Positions 33,472 through 41,904 of a stretch of DNA of 64,000 nucleotides are shown one piece after another. Origin of the DNA: Pontibacter diazotrophicus (GTDB taxonomy: Bacteria > Bacteroidota > Bacteroidia > Cytophagales > Hymenobacteraceae). The stretch spans positions 1-64,000 of the forward strand of contig NZ_QRGR01000022.1 in NCBI RefSeq assembly GCF_003367245.1, given 5' to 3'. The translations under genes and the position numbers were made by a program. Numbering within the stretch: the stretch's first letter is position 1; every line of letters begins with the position of its first letter. The notes under the pieces were generated by a model, which was not told where the DNA came from, searched no databases, and saw only the letters and a program-made list of their open reading frames with translations.

Positions 33472-34878
33472 TTACTTTGCCGGTCCCAGGAACTTCGTGT
33501 CCTGTGTTGTGATAAGTTTATCGCCATGGTACACCCCTATCTCTATTTCGGAGTTCAGGCCTGTTAGCTGATTCCTTGGAATCTCTGTAAAGAAAACGCC
33601 CTCTGCTATTCCCTGCGCTGGCAACACCAGTTCACTTCCTATCAATTTTATCGTTCCCTCTTTATCCAGCAGCTTTAAAGTAAGGGGCATATCGTAATTT
33701 GTTTTGTTGATGACGGATATGTTGTACAAGTTCTTGATTTGCCCCTGCTCGGTCTGCTGGTATAACTGGCCCGGTGTGCGGAGTATGGTTGCCTCCGCTG
33801 CGTCGCGGGTTAAAAGGAGTGTGGTAAGCACTGTTAGCAGCACTACCAGCACGGCGGTATAGCCCATGACGCGCGAGGTAAAGAACCTCCACTTTCTCCC
33901 CTCTGCGATGCCCTCCTCAGACTCATAGCGAATCAGCCCTTCCGGCTTGTCAACCATGCGCATGATATCGTTGCAGGCATCAATACAGGCGGTGCAGTTG
34001 ATACACTCCAGCTGCTGGGCACCATTCCGGATGTCTATACCGGTGGGGCAAACCTGCACACACTGGCGGCAGTCGATGCAGTCGCCTTCGGTGCGCTCCT
34101 GGTTTTTGCGCAGCTTGCCGCGTGGTTCACCCCGGCCATAGTCGTAGGCTACCACCACTGTCTTTTTATCCTGCATTACACCCTGCAGGCGACCATAAGG
34201 ACATACGATGGTGCAAACCTGCTCCCGGAAAGAAGCGAATACCCAGTAAAATACACCCGTAAAGGCAAGTAAGGCGCCGAAGCCTGCTAAGTGATTGGCG
34301 GGACCCTCCGTCGCAATCTTCTTCAGTTCATCAATGCCAATGATATAGGCTAGGAAGATATTTGCAATCAGAAAAGAAATCAGAAGAAAAACAGCAGCTT
34401 TAGAGCCCTTCTTCAGAATCTTCTCTGCGTTCCAGGGCATTTTAGCCAAAGCTTTCTGCTTTGTATAATCCCCCTCTATCGCATACTCAATTCGCCTGAA
34501 TACCATTTCCATGAAGATGGTTTGCGGGCAAATCCAGCCGCAGAATATACGGCCAAACACAACCGTGAAAAGTATGATAAACAGCACCAGCGCCAGGAAA
34601 CCCAGCACCAGAATAAAGAAATCCTGGGGCCAGAACAGCACCCCGAATATCACGAACTTGCGCTCTACCACATTCAGCATGAGCAGCGGCAAGCCGTTGA
34701 TCTTGATAAAGGGACCTGCAAATAGTAAAGCCAGCAAAAAGTAGCTCACATATTTGCGGTAGTTGTATAGTTTGCCTTTCGGCTTTTTAGGGTATACCAG
34801 AACGCGTTTACCCTGTTCATCTACAGTTGCTATATGGTCCCGGAAATCGTCGGGAGCCGTTTGTATTTTACTTGCCAT
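33472..34878 (-). CDS. ccoG: Cytochrome oxidase accessory protein CcoG (FixG/RdxA)
   Basis: 468 residues. Five hydrophobic segments, a CGWICPQTIFMEM motif after the second pair, and two ferredoxin-type 4Fe-4S motifs (CIDCRQCVQVCP and CINCTACIDAC) in the cytoplasmic part; C-terminal periplasmic Ig-like domain (about 385-465). CcoG is a copper-reducing iron-sulfur protein required for cbb3 maturation. It starts its own transcript with tandem CRP/FNR-type sites upstream, followed by ccoH and the TauE/SafE-like gene. Confidence 0.95.
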   Translation of the reverse strand: MASKIQTAPDDFRDHIATVDEQGKRVLVYPKKPKGKLYNYRKYVSYFLLALLFAGPFIKINGLPLLMLNVVERKFVIFGVLFWPQDFFILVLGFLALVLFIILFTVVFGRIFCGWICPQTIFMEMVFRRIEYAIEGDYTKQKALAKMPWNAEKILKKGSKAAVFLLISFLIANIFLAYIIGIDELKKIATEGPANHLAGFGALLAFTGVFYWVFASFREQVCTIVCPYGRLQGVMQDKKTVVVAYDYGRGEPRGKLRKNQERTEGDCIDCRQCVQVCPTGIDIRNGAQQLECINCTACIDACNDIMRMVDKPEGLIRYESEEGIAEGRKWRFFTSRVMGYTAVLVVLLTVLTTLLLTRDAAEATILRTPGQLYQQTEQGQIKNLYNISVINKTNYDMPLTLKLLDKEGTIKLIGSELVLPAQGIAEGVFFTEIPRNQLTGLNSEIEIGVYHGDKLITTQDTKFLGPAK

Positions 34879-34964
34879 GGCAGTGATAATTTGTTCGGAT
34901 ATTAGTCCTGCCTGTTAATTAATTTGAAAATTTAGTCTTCAGCAATTGATGTAATCTGCTGTGA

Positions 34965-35030
34965 CAAAATTCTTAAATCTGGCGTTTGTAAAGGATGACC
35001 AAAGTCATTTAACGAAGTGATTGTCATCAC
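34965..35030 (-). promoter_or_regulatory. Tandem CRP/FNR-type promoter of ccoG
   Basis: On the minus strand: distal GTGATGACAATCAC (35017-35030), proximal ATGACTTTGGTCAT (34995-35008), 22 nt, GAATTTTG (34965-34972), the last inside TTTAAGAATTTTG, which is repeated exactly in the ccoNO promoter. Both sites are perfect palindromes outside the spacer, with centres 22 bp apart. Leader about 80 nt. This fills the 305-bp gap after ccoP. Confidence 0.85.
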
Positions 35031-35183
35031 CGATGATAGTATGTTGCAGCTTCTGCCCCAGCTTTTCAAGTATGGTTTCTGGCTGGGGTTCATTTATATA
35101 AAAAAGTTGCAGACACTTAGGTTAAGCGCCTGCAACCTTCAAGGGATTCGCATTTCTATATTTAAAGTTTCTTCATTCCCCAA

Positions 35184-36407
35184 TTACTCCTTCTCCCCTT
35201 GCGGCTCTTTGCCATTCTCCGGGTTTGACCCTTGCAAAGACAGAATGTAACTGGACACTTCCAGTATCTCGTCTTTGGTAAGTTTACCTTGCCAAGGCAC
35301 CATGCCTTTGGCCGGAACACCATACTTTATTGTTTTAAAGATGTCGTTCACATCGCCGCCGTGCAGCCAGTACTCGTCTGTCAGGTTCGGGCCAACCGTA
35401 CCTTCTGCATTTTGTCCGTGGCAGGCTGCACAGTTCTGAATGTAGGTTTGTTTACCGTTCTCCAGGGCTGTGGCATCTGTCATGACTTCGTAATCAGTGA
35501 CTGCATTCGGATCATCAGGTGTCATGGCGGCCAGTATAGCGGCCTGTTCCATCTCCATTTCGTATTCTTCTGCCTGCAGTGCGCCGGTTTTAAACACATG
35601 GAAGTGCAGCATATAGCCTATGGCAAACACAATAGTGGCGTAGAACATGGTTTTCCACCACGGTGGCAGGTCGTTGTCGTATTCCTGTATGCCATCAAAG
35701 TCGTGGTGAGAGTGAATTTCGTCTCTCGCTTTACCTGTTACTAAGGTCGTGTCACCACGCATCAGGAAGAGCACGCGCCCAGCAAACGAACTACGGAATT
35801 CCTCTTTATAGATAGAGTCTCCGAGCATCGGCACAAACAGGCGGAACACTGTTACCAGTACAACAACAATCAACAGAACAACAGCCCCTGCCAGTACAAA
35901 AGTAAACAGCAACACAGGCGGCAGATCCAGAAAGCCTACCTCCTCGCCCACTAATTCTGACGGAGTTACCATTGCCATGTCGCTCTGCTGGTCATCACCT
36001 GTAGTTACGGGTGCGGCAGCTGCCGCAGCAGGTACATCACTGGCCTCTTTTATATAGGCAATCACATTCGTAATGTCCTCTTCAGAAAGAGTGCCTGCAA
36101 AACTTGGCATCGGCACCTTGTGGAACTTTTCAAATACTTCTACCGCATCCTTGTCACCTGATTTCACCAGCTCCTGGGAGTTCTGAATAAACTTCACCAG
36201 CCATTCATCACCACGGCGCTTGTGCACATCTTTCAGGGCAGGCCCAACTATATCAGCCTCTATACTATGGCAAACTGTACAGTTTGCTTCAAACACTTTT
36301 TTACCCTCCACAGCGTCCTGCGCCACCGCGGTGCTGCCTGACATCAGGAGCAGGCCTGCTATAAGGGACAGGCTGCTTTTTACGAAAATTTTCTTTGCAG
36401 CGATCAT
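35184..36407 (-). CDS. ccoP: cbb3 oxidase dihaem cytochrome c subunit CcoP, with an unusual domain order
   Basis: 407 residues. Signal peptide, then a cytochrome c domain with CTVCH (Cys43, Cys46, His47), an Ala-rich linker, membrane helix about 164-192, a second helix within the CcoP N-terminal signature DNDLPPWWKTMFYATIVFAIGYML (about 245-270), then a second cytochrome c domain with CAACH (326-330) and GPNLTDEYWLHGGD. Standard CcoP has both haem domains after the membrane anchor; here one comes before it. It carries electrons to the CcoNO core. The start overlaps the end of ccoQ by 4 bp. Last gene of the ccoNO-ccoQ-ccoP operon. Confidence 0.93.
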   Translation of the reverse strand: MIAAKKIFVKSSLSLIAGLLLMSGSTAVAQDAVEGKKVFEANCTVCHSIEADIVGPALKDVHKRRGDEWLVKFIQNSQELVKSGDKDAVEVFEKFHKVPMPSFAGTLSEEDITNVIAYIKEASDVPAAAAAAPVTTGDDQQSDMAMVTPSELVGEEVGFLDLPPVLLFTFVLAGAVVLLIVVVLVTVFRLFVPMLGDSIYKEEFRSSFAGRVLFLMRGDTTLVTGKARDEIHSHHDFDGIQEYDNDLPPWWKTMFYATIVFAIGYMLHFHVFKTGALQAEEYEMEMEQAAILAAMTPDDPNAVTDYEVMTDATALENGKQTYIQNCAACHGQNAEGTVGPNLTDEYWLHGGDVNDIFKTIKYGVPAKGMVPWQGKLTKDEILEVSSYILSLQGSNPENGKEPQGEKE

Positions 36408-36598
36408 TGTTTTATTCCTTCAGGTGTGGTGTTTTCGTCTTCGCTCTCGCATGCGATGCTGCTCATCGTCTGCGCGTAGTTCTTGTCCATCAAGGCGACA
36501 TAAACAATCAGCCCAAGAAAGAACACAAAGAAGATAGTAAACGAGATGAGCGGGTATATTTCGATGCCATCAATGGCTTGCAAAACGTTTTTATACAT
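36404..36598 (-). CDS. ccoQ: CcoQ/FixQ-like small cbb3 subunit
   Basis: 64 residues. One membrane helix (YPLISFTIFFVFFLGLIVYVALM) followed by DKNYAQTM and a polar acidic tail, the shape of the CcoQ family, which stabilises the core complex. Lies between ccoNO and ccoP and overlaps ccoP by 4 bp. Sequence identity in this family is low, so position counts for much. Confidence 0.85.
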   Translation of the reverse strand: MYKNVLQAIDGIEIYPLISFTIFFVFFLGLIVYVALMDKNYAQTMSSIACESEDENTTPEGIKQ

Positions 36599-36613
36599 GG
36601 CTTTATCTTTTGG

Positions 36614-36700
36614 GACACTCGTATCACGTATCTCGAATCATGTAGCACGACTTATTTACATTATTTTTGATCGTGTGTCGTGATACGTGATACTTGTGTC
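36614..36700. repeat. Imperfect inverted repeat between ccoNO and ccoQ
   Basis: 19-bp arms 36614-36632 and 36682-36700 (GACAC..GTATCACGTATC, two mismatches) with a 49-nt loop containing further short inverted words (AGCACGAC / GTGTGTCG). It could form a stem-loop in the operon mRNA and set the ratio of CcoNO to CcoQ/P (inference). Confidence 0.65.
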
Positions 36701-36706
36701 GTTTTA

Positions 36707-38893
36707 TTATTCCTCTGCTTTCACTTTGATGTCTGTGCCCAGGCGTTGCAGGTAAGCGATGAGGGCAACTATCTCTGTTTCAGGTCTTACTTCAAGTCCT
36801 TCTTTTGCCAGATCGGCTGTTACCTTTTTCGCCTGCTCCATCAGCTCCTCGTTTGCGTTGGCGATATATTCGTCTTCGTAAGGCACACCCAGTTTCTTCA
36901 GCGTCTCCAGCTTATCCTGTGTTGTGCTCAGGTCAACGTCCTGCTCAAACAACCAGGGGTATGCTGGCATAATGGAACCCGGCGACATCGACGTTGGGTC
37001 GAGCATGTGGTGGTAGTGCCACGAGTTCGGATACTTGCCTCCTATGCGGTGCAGGTCCGGGCCGGTTCGCTTGGAGCCCCACAGGAAGTTATGGTCGTAC
37101 ACGAACTCACCTGCTTTCGAGTATTCGCCGTAACGTTCTGTTTCAGAGCGGAAAGGTCGCACCATTTGGGTGTGGCAGTTCACACAGCCTTCTTTAATGT
37201 ACAGGTCACGCCCCTGCAGCTCCAGCGAAGTATAAGGCTTCACGCTGGCAATGGTCGGCACGTTAGACTTGATGACGAAGGCAGGGATAAACTCTACCAG
37301 ACCACCAATCAGAATGGCTACTGTTGCCCAGATGGCCATCTGTGTAGGGCGCTTCTCAATCCAGCTGTGCCAGTGGCCCGCATTTTTAGATACAGTAGGC
37401 ACAATAACAGGGGCTTCGGTGCGCTCATTAGCAACCAGTTTACCTGTTTGGGTGGTTTTGTACAGGTTATACACCATCAGGAATACACCACTCAGGTAAA
37501 GTATACCACCCACACCGCGCATATAGTACATCGGCACAATTTGAAGCACGGTCTCCAGGAAGTTAGAGTACTGCAGTGTTCCTTCCGCTGTAAACTGCTT
37601 CCACATCAAACCTTGTGTAAAACCAGCCCAGTACATTGGTATCGCATAGAATAGAATACCCAGCGTACCTAACCAGAAGTGCGTGTTCGCCAGCTTCTTA
37701 GAGTGTAGTTGTGTTTTATAGAGGCGTGGGAACAACCAGTATAGCATGGCAAATGTCAGGAAGCCATTCCAGCCAAGCGCTCCCACGTGTACGTGTGCCA
37801 CAATCCAGTCAGTGAAGTGGGCAATGGCGTTCACGTTTTTCAGCGACAGCATCGGCCCTTCAAAAGTCGCCATACCATACGCGGTAATCGCTACCACCAT
37901 AAACTTCAGCACGGGCTCCTCGCGCACTTTATCCCAGGCGCCGCGCAGTGTCAGCAAACCGTTGATCATACCACCCCAGCTCGGCGCAAGCAGCATGATA
38001 GAGAAAACCACGCCTAATGACTGTGCCCAGTCCGGTAAGGAAGTATAAAGCAAGTGGTGCGGGCCTGCCCAGATATAAATAAATATCAGCGACCAGAAGT
38101 GAATAATGGACAAGCGGTAAGAGTATATCGGGCGGTTCGCAGCCTTTGGCAGGAAGTAGTACATCAGGCCCAGGAACGGCGTTGTTAAGAAGAACGCCAC
38201 TGCGTTGTGGCCGTACCACCACTGCACCAGCGCATCCTGCACCCCTGCATACCCAGAGTAGCTCTTCAGGAAGTTAACCGGCATCTCGTATGAGTTCACG
38301 ATGTGCAGCACAGCCACTGTCAGGAAAGTAGCGATGTAGAACCAGATGGCTACGTACATGTGCTTCTCACGGCGCTTGGCAATCGTACCAAACATATTCC
38401 AGCCAAAAACCACCCAAATCAGCGTGATGGCTATATCTATCGGCCACTCCAGCTCGGCATACTCTTTTGAGGTAGTGATACCAAGTGGAAGCGTGATGAC
38501 AGCAGAAACGATAATCAGCTGCCATCCCCAGAAGTTGATTTTGCTCAGCAAATCGCTGTACATGCGCGACTTGCAAAGGCGCTGCAGCGAGTAATAAACC
38601 CCCATAAAGATGGCGTTGCCCACAAAAGCGAAGATCACAGCGTTGGTGTGCAGGGGCCTTACGCGGCCAAAAGTGGTATACTGGTTGCCCATGTTCACGT
38701 CCGGGTTTGCTAGCTGGAAAGCAATAATTACCCCAATCAGCATACCGGCAATACCCCAGAACACGGTGGCTATACCAAAATCCCGGACGATCTTATTATC
38801 ATAAAAGAACGTATCGGTCACCCCCAGGTCCTTGCCTTTCGGCACAATCCGGTCGGGGGTATTGTCTAAGGCTTCAGCTACATTAGTTGACAT
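36707..38893 (-). CDS. ccoNO: Fused cbb3 oxidase catalytic subunit and monohaem cytochrome c subunit (CcoN-CcoO)
   Basis: 728 residues. CcoN part about 25-485: 12 or more membrane helices with haem b ligand His82 (RPLHTNAV), CuB ligands in YGHN (His229) and GPHH (His279, His280), and HVHVGALG (His367/His369). CcoO part from about 510: one membrane helix, then YIKEGCVNCHTQMVRP with the haem c motif (Cys570, Cys573, His574) and a late Met in SPGSIMPAYPW. It reduces O2 to water at very low O2 and pumps protons. The two subunits are separate genes in proteobacteria; the fusion is known in Bacteroidota. Promoter with tandem CRP/FNR-type sites upstream. Confidence 0.97.
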   Translation of the reverse strand: MSTNVAEALDNTPDRIVPKGKDLGVTDTFFYDNKIVRDFGIATVFWGIAGMLIGVIIAFQLANPDVNMGNQYTTFGRVRPLHTNAVIFAFVGNAIFMGVYYSLQRLCKSRMYSDLLSKINFWGWQLIIVSAVITLPLGITTSKEYAELEWPIDIAITLIWVVFGWNMFGTIAKRREKHMYVAIWFYIATFLTVAVLHIVNSYEMPVNFLKSYSGYAGVQDALVQWWYGHNAVAFFLTTPFLGLMYYFLPKAANRPIYSYRLSIIHFWSLIFIYIWAGPHHLLYTSLPDWAQSLGVVFSIMLLAPSWGGMINGLLTLRGAWDKVREEPVLKFMVVAITAYGMATFEGPMLSLKNVNAIAHFTDWIVAHVHVGALGWNGFLTFAMLYWLFPRLYKTQLHSKKLANTHFWLGTLGILFYAIPMYWAGFTQGLMWKQFTAEGTLQYSNFLETVLQIVPMYYMRGVGGILYLSGVFLMVYNLYKTTQTGKLVANERTEAPVIVPTVSKNAGHWHSWIEKRPTQMAIWATVAILIGGLVEFIPAFVIKSNVPTIASVKPYTSLELQGRDLYIKEGCVNCHTQMVRPFRSETERYGEYSKAGEFVYDHNFLWGSKRTGPDLHRIGGKYPNSWHYHHMLDPTSMSPGSIMPAYPWLFEQDVDLSTTQDKLETLKKLGVPYEDEYIANANEELMEQAKKVTADLAKEGLEVRPETEIVALIAYLQRLGTDIKVKAEE

Positions 38894-38961
38894 GTGCGGT
38901 GTCCTCCATTATGTTAAAGTGTTTTATATATGTTGGTAGATTTTCGCTTCATTTAACCATC

Positions 38962-39027
38962 CAAAATTCTTAAAGAAGCGGCAGAGAAAGGATGACGAAT
39001 GTCATCTTCAGAGGTGATTGTAGTCAG
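38962..39027 (-). promoter_or_regulatory. Tandem CRP/FNR-type promoter of ccoNO
   Basis: On the minus strand: distal CTGACTACAATCAC (39014-39027), proximal ATGACATTCGTCAT (38992-39005), 22 nt, GAATTTTG (38962-38969) inside TTTAAGAATTTTG. Identical layout and -7 region to ccoG. Leader about 65 nt. Confidence 0.85.
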
Positions 39028-39088
39028 TAGGCAATGATGGTATAAGGGAATTCATTTTCCAGGTGTTGTCGCCGCTTTTCATATAGAA

Positions 39089-39123
39089 CAGACGCTCGCA
39101 GGAGCTGCGCACGCTGCGAGGTC
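39089..39123 (+). repeat. 35-bp dispersed repeat, copy 1
   Basis: Begins CAGACGCTCGCAGGAGCTGC and ends CGAGGTC. Identical to 39438-39472. Contains the palindrome-rich GCAGGAGCTGCGCACGCTGC. It ends 12 bases before the stop codon of ccoS. Confidence 0.9.
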
Positions 39124-39134
39124 GTAGCCCTTGC

Positions 39135-39314
39135 TTAGGTTTTCGCTTTTGCCTCGGGCTTTTTGTTGTCTGTTACTTCATTCTCAAAAAGCATTCTGAC
39201 AGCTGGGGTATAATCGTCGTCGTACTGCCCGGATCGCACGGCCCACAGGAAAGCTCCCAGAAACAGGGCCGCTACGGTTATGCTCACTGCTATCATTAAA
39301 AAGATGATGTACAT
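39135..39314 (-). CDS. ccoS: cbb3 oxidase maturation protein CcoS
   Basis: 59 residues, read directly from the sequence: ATG at 39314, TAA at 39135-39137. Begins MYIIFLMIAVSITVAALFLG, a single membrane helix, then FLWAVRSGQYDDDYTPAVRML, where W-x2-x-SGQ(Y/F)DD is the CcoS signature, and a short Lys-rich tail. CcoS is needed for haem or copper insertion into cbb3. Located between ccoI and ccoNO, as in many cbb3 loci. The gene is flanked on both sides by copies of a 35-bp repeat. Confidence 0.92.
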   Translation of the reverse strand: MYIIFLMIAVSITVAALFLGAFLWAVRSGQYDDDYTPAVRMLFENEVTDNKKPEAKAKT

Positions 39315-39373
39315 GGCGATTTGAGTTAGAGAGTTAGAAAGTTTAAGAGTTAAAGAGTTACGCCTGCTCTAAT

Positions 39374-39408
39374 GACCTCGCAGCGTGCGAAGGTCCTGCG
39401 AGTGTCTG
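39374..39408 (-). repeat. 35-bp dispersed repeat, inverted diverged copy
   Basis: Reverse complement matches the 39089 and 39438 copies with about five differences (begins CAGACACTCGCAGGA, ends GCACGCTGCGAGGTC). Preceded by a degenerate run of GAGTTA units at 39327-39360. Confidence 0.8.
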
Positions 39409-39437
39409 TGCCAAAGGCTGTTGCTTCGTAGCCAACA

Positions 39438-39472
39438 CAGACGCTCGCAGGAGCTGCGCACGCTGCGAGGTC
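39438..39472 (+). repeat. 35-bp dispersed repeat, copy 2
   Basis: Identical to 39089-39123. Lies five bases beyond the stop codon of ccoI. With the inverted copy at 39374 it can form a large hairpin between ccoI and ccoS. Confidence 0.9.
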
Positions 39473-39477
39473 TTTGG

Positions 39478-41880
39478 TTATAGTCCCGCCCTTCTGGCTG
39501 CGATTTTGACAGACATGGTAGCAAACAGGATGACACTCAGTGAACTGATTGGCATCAGGATAGCAGATACAATAGGCGAAAAGAGCCCCTGCACTGCCAG
39601 CGTTAAACCGATGACGTTGTAGATGAGGGATACCGCAAACGTGGCCAGGATGATGTTCATGGTCTTCTTTGAAAAGGACAGGAACGTGCTCAGCTTATCG
39701 AAAACAGTGGCGTCAAGGATGGCATCGCAGGAGGGTGAGAAGTTCGTGATGCTGTTGGTGAGGGCAATACCGGCATCGCTCTGTTTCAGGGCACCGGCAT
39801 CGTTCAGGCCGTCTCCCACCATCAGCACCCGGTGTTGCTCCTGTTTCAGGTGCCGGATATACTCCAGCTTCTGAACCGGCGACTGATTGAAATTCAGCGC
39901 CGCATCTTCGCCCAGCAATGCCTTTAGCCTTGCTTCCTCGTGATTGTTATCCCCCGAAAGCACTGCCAGCTTCTTATCGTTCAGCTGCTGAAGAATGGAC
40001 TTGAGCCCCTGACGGTAAACATTATGAAAGGCATAGAAGCCGAATACAAGCCCATCTATCGACACATAAACCATTGTTTTCAGCGCATCACTCTTATCAG
40101 ACGGCACACCTATATAGGAAGCAGACCCAATGCGCACCAGCTGCCCGTTTACCTCTCCCACCAGCCCCTTGCCGGCAACTTCCTGGAAATTCTGAACCAG
40201 TGTAGTTTTCCCTTTCAGGTGCTGGAAAATGCGTTGGCTGAGCGGGTGCGTAGAGTGCTGTAAAACAGATTTTATACTTTGCTCCTGCTCCGCTGTTAAT
40301 GCCTTGCCGGTATAGGTCAGTTCAGCAGCGCTTGGTTCTGTCAGTGTGCCAGTTTTGTCGAACACCACCGTGTCTATCTTGGCCAGTGTCTCTACGACGG
40401 TCGTATTTTTAAGGAAAAACTTGTTCTTCCCGAACACCCGCATGGTGTGGCCATGCACAAACGGCGTAGCCAGCGACAGTGCACAAGGGCAGGCAATAAT
40501 CAGCACAGAGGTGAAGGCTTTCATGGCCATGTCTGTGTCGCGCGGCACCCAGTACACAAGTGAACCGGCAGCTACAAGCAGCGTGACAATGATGAACCAT
40601 TTCCCCGCTATGTTCGCATAGGTGCCTACACTTTGGGTTTCATCTTTTGAGAATACCGTATTGTTCCAGAGCTGCGTCAGGTAGCCCTGCGATACTTCTT
40701 TCACCACCTCCAGCTCCACACTTTCGCCAACCTGGCGGCCACCGGCGTAAATCACCTCTCCTACTACTTTCTCTACCGGCTCCGACTCCCCGGAAACAAA
40801 GCTGTAGTCAATCAGCGCCGTGCCTCTCAGAAGAATGGCATCAGCAGGTATAAGCTCCTGGTTCCGGATACGGATACGGTCGCCCACTTTCAGGTTACGC
40901 ACCGCCACAGACACTTCTTCACCATCTTCTTTCAGCACCGTAATGGAAACCGGAAAGTAGGAAGTATAGTCTCTGTCGAAGGAAAGGGTATCGTAAGTCC
41001 GCTGCTGAAAATACTTTCCAATCAGCATGAAGAACACTAATCCGGTAAAAGAATCGAAGTAGCCTGGGCCGGTTCCGGTAAACACCTGGTAAGTGCTTAC
41101 ACAGAATAAGGCAAGCAAACCTGTGGCAATCGGAATATCTATATTGACCATGCGCTGCTTTATGCCTTCCAGCGCAGAGGTAAAGAACCCGCGTGCACTA
41201 TAGAAAAACACCGGCAAAGAGAGCACAAAACTCAGATAGCCAAAAAAGGAGCCGAAGCTTCGCTGCAGTCCTTCTGTTAAGGCAAGATAGTCCGGAAAAG
41301 CCAGCAGCATTACGTTGCCGAAGCAAAAGCCTGCAATGCCAAGTTTGTAGATGATGCTACGGTTGGGCTTACTTGCTTTTTTACCATCCGTATCGGCCAG
41401 CGTTATTTCGGGCTCATACCCGATACGCGCCAGCAACTGTACTACTTCGCGCAGAGAAGTCTTCTGGTGAAAGTATGTGAGGGATACTTCTTTCCTGAGA
41501 AAATTAACGGTAGATTCAGAAATACCCTGGTTCAGCTTAAACAGGTTTTCCAGCAGCCAGATACAGGAACTGCAATGCATCTGCGGAATATAAAACGTCA
41601 GTTTGCAGATAGCATCGTTCTTAAAACTTATGAGCTGCGCTTCCACCCCCGCATCATCCAGGTAAGCGAAGCGGGATTCGGCAATAGCTTTCTTGCCTGT
41701 GATGCCCGGGTTTTCCTCCAGGTTATAGTAGGCGCAAAGGTTGTTCTCTTCTAATAACTCATACACGTTCTTGCAGCCCGTGCAGCAGAAAGTCTTATCA
41801 TGTGCTTCAATTACCTCTTCCACACAGGAGTCCCCGCAGTGGTAGCATGTTTGAATATTGGTTTGGAGTGCGGCTTCCAT
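39478..41880 (-). CDS. ccoI: Copper-exporting P1B-type ATPase CcoI (FixI)
   Basis: 800 residues from the ATG at 41880; a frame opening at 41970 is rejected because the predicted promoter lies inside that extension. N-terminal Cys-rich domain (CYHCGDSC, CCTGCKNVY), then an HMA domain with HCSSCIWLLE, eight membrane helices with the CPC metal motif (IIACPCALSLATPF), SFVSGESEP actuator, FDKTGTLTEP with the phosphorylated Asp, and MVGDGLNDAGAL. It moves Cu+ to the periplasmic side for insertion in CcoN. Upstream it has tandem CRP/FNR-type sites; ccoS follows after 163 bases of repeats. Confidence 0.95.
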   Translation of the reverse strand: MEAALQTNIQTCYHCGDSCVEEVIEAHDKTFCCTGCKNVYELLEENNLCAYYNLEENPGITGKKAIAESRFAYLDDAGVEAQLISFKNDAICKLTFYIPQMHCSSCIWLLENLFKLNQGISESTVNFLRKEVSLTYFHQKTSLREVVQLLARIGYEPEITLADTDGKKASKPNRSIIYKLGIAGFCFGNVMLLAFPDYLALTEGLQRSFGSFFGYLSFVLSLPVFFYSARGFFTSALEGIKQRMVNIDIPIATGLLALFCVSTYQVFTGTGPGYFDSFTGLVFFMLIGKYFQQRTYDTLSFDRDYTSYFPVSITVLKEDGEEVSVAVRNLKVGDRIRIRNQELIPADAILLRGTALIDYSFVSGESEPVEKVVGEVIYAGGRQVGESVELEVVKEVSQGYLTQLWNNTVFSKDETQSVGTYANIAGKWFIIVTLLVAAGSLVYWVPRDTDMAMKAFTSVLIIACPCALSLATPFVHGHTMRVFGKNKFFLKNTTVVETLAKIDTVVFDKTGTLTEPSAAELTYTGKALTAEQEQSIKSVLQHSTHPLSQRIFQHLKGKTTLVQNFQEVAGKGLVGEVNGQLVRIGSASYIGVPSDKSDALKTMVYVSIDGLVFGFYAFHNVYRQGLKSILQQLNDKKLAVLSGDNNHEEARLKALLGEDAALNFNQSPVQKLEYIRHLKQEQHRVLMVGDGLNDAGALKQSDAGIALTNSITNFSPSCDAILDATVFDKLSTFLSFSKKTMNIILATFAVSLIYNVIGLTLAVQGLFSPIVSAILMPISSLSVILFATMSVKIAARRAGL

Positions 41881-41904
41881 CTCAATCTCTATTTTGTTAT
41901 CATA

